A stretch of 64,000 bases of DNA from Gemmatimonadota bacterium. Lineage in GTDB: Bacteria; Latescibacterota; UBA2968; GCA-2709665. A program made the translations under genes and the position numbers. How positions within the stretch are numbered: position 1 is the stretch's first letter; the number at the start of each line of letters is the position of its first letter. The stretch covers positions 1 to 64,000 of the forward strand of contig JAPPJY010000077.1 of assembly GCA_028874335.1 (NCBI GenBank), in the 5' to 3' direction. The notes beneath the pieces were generated by a model that was given only the letters and a program-made list of their open reading frames with translations, was not told where the DNA came from and did not search any database. Below are positions 61,735-64,000 of this stretch, one piece after another.

Positions 61735-64000
61735 CTACATTGAAACGCCCAGCAGCCCTCGAGTGAACTGAAAATCCGTGTTTTTCTGTCTCATCGTGAC
61801 GGTTGTATAGTTTCGAGACGCGGTTTCCAGGAGCAGTTCAACGATCCGCCTGGCGTTTTTCTCAGGCGCGTCGGATAGCGCAAGGTCCAGGTCGTCCGCG
61901 TTGACCTCGGACACGGACGGCTCCGTGCTGATCTGAAGCACGGGCAGCATCGGATGCCCCTGCATCGGATGTTCGGCCACGTGCGCGATCAGGATTTGAA
62001 CACCCGTGCCGCCAAGGCCGGTAAGCGTCTCGACCCAGTGGTCGGTCTGCGTTTCCATAATGTAGAAACCCGGGCGCTTTGCCGTCTGGCCATACCCGAT
62101 GGACGGACCGGGCGTTGCATTCGCCAGCACGGTATCGGAAAACGGCGCCGAGGAGAGCAGCGCCGAGTTGTCCGGCGCCACGACCCTTGCGCCCGCGCCC
62201 ACGAGCCTGCGGACAAGGATCGCAAACGAAGCCGAGGCTGCGTCATTGACCCTGCCGTCGGACAGGATGCCCACCGACAATGTCCCCGGATCGGATTGTC
62301 TATAGACCGGCGGACGATCCCTTTCCACCCGCGCGGCGAACCAGGATTCCACGTTGCGAAACGTGGAGTCGAGTCCTCCGTCGAGCTGGATGCTCGACCA
62401 CCCGAAGCGGGCGGGGTCGATGCCTTCGCGTTCAAGTTGGTGCCTGAGATAGTCATTGTGGGTTTTTTCACAACCGTGTTCCAGCAGCAGCGCGTGCCGT
62501 ACCAGGGGGTGGGTGAGATAGCCGAGCATGGTTCGGGAATACATCTTCTCGGTCGCGTCGCCCGCCACGCCGCAGCCTTCCGTGTGAACGAGTGCGACGT
62601 ACCGGGAGATGCCCCGGTCTTTTCCGATTTCGTTCTGTTCGAGGCGGTCTGCGGCCATCATTGCGACCTGACCCGCGCAAAGGCTGGTTGGCAGGATCAG
62701 ACCGATCTGATCCGTGGCGATGCCCGTCGCTGTGACAATACCGCGGAATTTGCCTTGCAATGCGTCGTGTCCTGCGCCCGCGGTTATGGGCTTCCCGTAC
62801 GGCTGCGGGAGCGTCCGGAGACGTTCGACGTTGCCGGGGTCGGTCTGTCGCCAGTTCCGCCAGATGGACACCTGGGAGTGTCCCGCCCGTTCACCCTTGC
62901 TCCTTGTTCCTGAAGCGATGTCAAGCGTGAGATCCGTCATCCGATTCCCCAGCGTGTCCAGCGGGGTTCCGTCAAGATAGCCGCCCGCGTTGACGTCCAT
63001 TTCGTTCTCGAGGAGTTCGTACCGGCTCGTCGTCGTAATGATTTTCAGGGTGGGTACGAAAGGGAAATTGGTGATGGAGCCGTTTCCGGTTATGAAGAAG
63101 ATCACGTTACATCCGGACGCGACCTGTCCGGCAATGCTCTCAAGGTCGTTCCCCGGGCTGTCCATGAAGTAAAATCCGGGTTCGTGCATGGGTTCCCCGT
63201 AGTCCAGGACCCCGTCGAGGCGAACCTGGGGATGGCGCTTCATGGCTGCGCCGATGGATTTGAGTACGATGTTGTAAATGCCTCTGAGCTTGTTGCCGCC
63301 GGAGGGGTTGCCTTCGGCGGTCGCTCCATGACACGCCGCGAAATCCTTGTAGGCTTCCACGCGGTCCAGAAAGCGGCGGGCCGTATTGAGATCCTTGACG
63401 TTCTGCAAAACGTAGGGTTCCGCGCCAATCAACTCGTCCGTTTCCGCCAGATTTGCCGAGCCGCCGTGCCGGATGATCTCACGCGCGACCCATGACGCCA
63501 GCGGGTTACCCGACACGCCGGAAAAGGCGTCCGATCCCCCGCATTGCAGCGCGATCTTGAGACCGGATACGGAAGAATGTCGTCGGGCTGTCCGGTTGAC
63601 ATCCGGCAGCCACCCCGCGACGACGTCCCGTGCCCGTTCGAGGTTATCTTCAAAACCGCCGCGCAGGGTTAGAAAGCGGTGGGGGACGTCGAAGAGGGGA
63701 GCGTTGTTTTCCGACATGTATGCGTGCAGCATGGCATTTGTCAGCGGCTCAGTGCCGTAGTCGACCGCGAGCGCGGCGCCCACGTTCGGGTGTATCATAA
63801 AGCCCGCAAGCGTTCTCCGAAGAAGGTCCAGGTTGTTCGGCGTGGTCCGCCCGCCACCTTCCGTGTGCGCGACGGCGACGATCCCGTCGATGTTGGGATA
63901 GGCGTCGGAAACACCTTCCAACCGTCGTTCAAGTTGCTTTACGAAGCTTCCCGTTCGTGACGTCGTGCCCAGGATCAGGACATAGTTACGGGTGCCAACT
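61735..64000 (-). CDS. UxaA/GarD-type aldarate or altronate dehydratase with duplicated module (5' end outside window)
   Basis: The frame runs through the window edge, so the N terminus (probably the SAF domain) is missing; at least 755 residues are visible. From the edge: YVLILGTTSRTGSFV, GIVAVAHTEGGGRTT, LAGFMIHPNVGAALAVDYGT, then the C-terminal domain LKIALQCGGSDAFSGVSGNP, HGGSANLAETDELIGAEPYV and VIFFITGNGSITNFPFVPTL. After this normally final domain a second copy of the first module follows: IGLILPTSLCAGQVA, YVALVHTEGCGVAGD, MLGYLTHPLVRHALLLEHGC. Family members dehydrate galactarate, glucarate or altronate using iron and are about 500 residues long. The extra module is unusual. Confidence 0.83.
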   Translation of the reverse strand, partial: VGTRNYVLILGTTSRTGSFVKQLERRLEGVSDAYPNIDGIVAVAHTEGGGRTTPNNLDLLRRTLAGFMIHPNVGAALAVDYGTEPLTNAMLHAYMSENNAPLFDVPHRFLTLRGGFEDNLERARDVVAGWLPDVNRTARRHSSVSGLKIALQCGGSDAFSGVSGNPLASWVAREIIRHGGSANLAETDELIGAEPYVLQNVKDLNTARRFLDRVEAYKDFAACHGATAEGNPSGGNKLRGIYNIVLKSIGAAMKRHPQVRLDGVLDYGEPMHEPGFYFMDSPGNDLESIAGQVASGCNVIFFITGNGSITNFPFVPTLKIITTTSRYELLENEMDVNAGGYLDGTPLDTLGNRMTDLTLDIASGTRSKGERAGHSQVSIWRNWRQTDPGNVERLRTLPQPYGKPITAGAGHDALQGKFRGIVTATGIATDQIGLILPTSLCAGQVAMMAADRLEQNEIGKDRGISRYVALVHTEGCGVAGDATEKMYSRTMLGYLTHPLVRHALLLEHGCEKTHNDYLRHQLEREGIDPARFGWSSIQLDGGLDSTFRNVESWFAARVERDRPPVYRQSDPGTLSVGILSDGRVNDAASASFAILVRRLVGAGARVVAPDNSALLSSAPFSDTVLANATPGPSIGYGQTAKRPGFYIMETQTDHWVETLTGLGGTGVQILIAHVAEHPMQGHPMLPVLQISTEPSVSEVNADDLDLALSDAPEKNARRIVELLLETASRNYTTVTMRQKNTDFQFTRGLLGVSM

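Overview
The window reads as chromosomal DNA from an uncultured, GC-rich, Gram-negative bacterium. An outer membrane is implied by a TamA-like Omp85 protein next to TamB and by predicted periplasmic lipoproteins. A secreted protein with a C-terminal FlgD-like/'PNPFNPST' sorting domain, several CehA/McbA-type metallohydrolases, phytanoyl-CoA-dioxygenase-like proteins and many AP-endonuclease-2-type sugar isomerases point to the FCB/Latescibacterota-Poribacteria neighbourhood. That placement is inferred from gene content, not from a marker phylogeny.

Layout. 0-9.5 kb: MFS and MATE transporters, a lipoamide-dehydrogenase-like flavoprotein, a DUF2723/TPR membrane protein, a family 2 glycosyltransferase and anmK. 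9.7-15 kb: a compact tetrapyrrole operon (ccsA/hemX-like, siroheme dehydrogenase, hemA, hemC, fused cobA-hemD). 15-20.5 kb: a secreted protein with its own promoter, a multi-thioredoxin protein, an exported PCMT, a small membrane protein coupled to a DUF402 protein, and galU. 20.5-23.5 kb: purN, a purC remnant, mreB and mreC. 23.5-40 kb: catabolic and accessory genes (OYE-like oxidoreductase, transglutaminase-like protein, two CE7 esterase paralogues, class V aminotransferase, hydroxyacid dehydrogenase, two ~830-residue CehA/McbA paralogues, amidohydrolase) around a lysine-riboswitch-controlled asd. 41-50 kb: clpB behind a consensus sigma-54 promoter, then tamA/tamB. 50-55.5 kb: dioxygenase, amidohydrolase-like protein, inositol-phosphatase, uronate-dehydrogenase-like, PIG-L and sugar isomerase genes. 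55.5-59.1 kb: a lower-GC island with REP-like hairpins, a decayed Rpn/DUF4351-type gene and a coupled ECF sigma/anti-sigma/secretin-domain operon. 59.1-64 kb: an SMP-30 lactonase, small proteins, an isomerase and a duplicated-module UxaA/GarD-type dehydratase that runs off the window.

How the genes fit together. Uronate dehydrogenase, SMP-30 lactonase and aldarate dehydratase are the three successive activities of the oxidative hexuronate route. With the CE7 esterases and sugar isomerases nearby they suggest use of acetylated, uronate-rich polysaccharide. Two short non-coding repeat families (A, 186 bp, three copies; B, about 199 bp, three copies) sit in gene junctions and look like non-autonomous mobile elements. 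No rRNA, tRNA, CRISPR array or intact transposase was seen.
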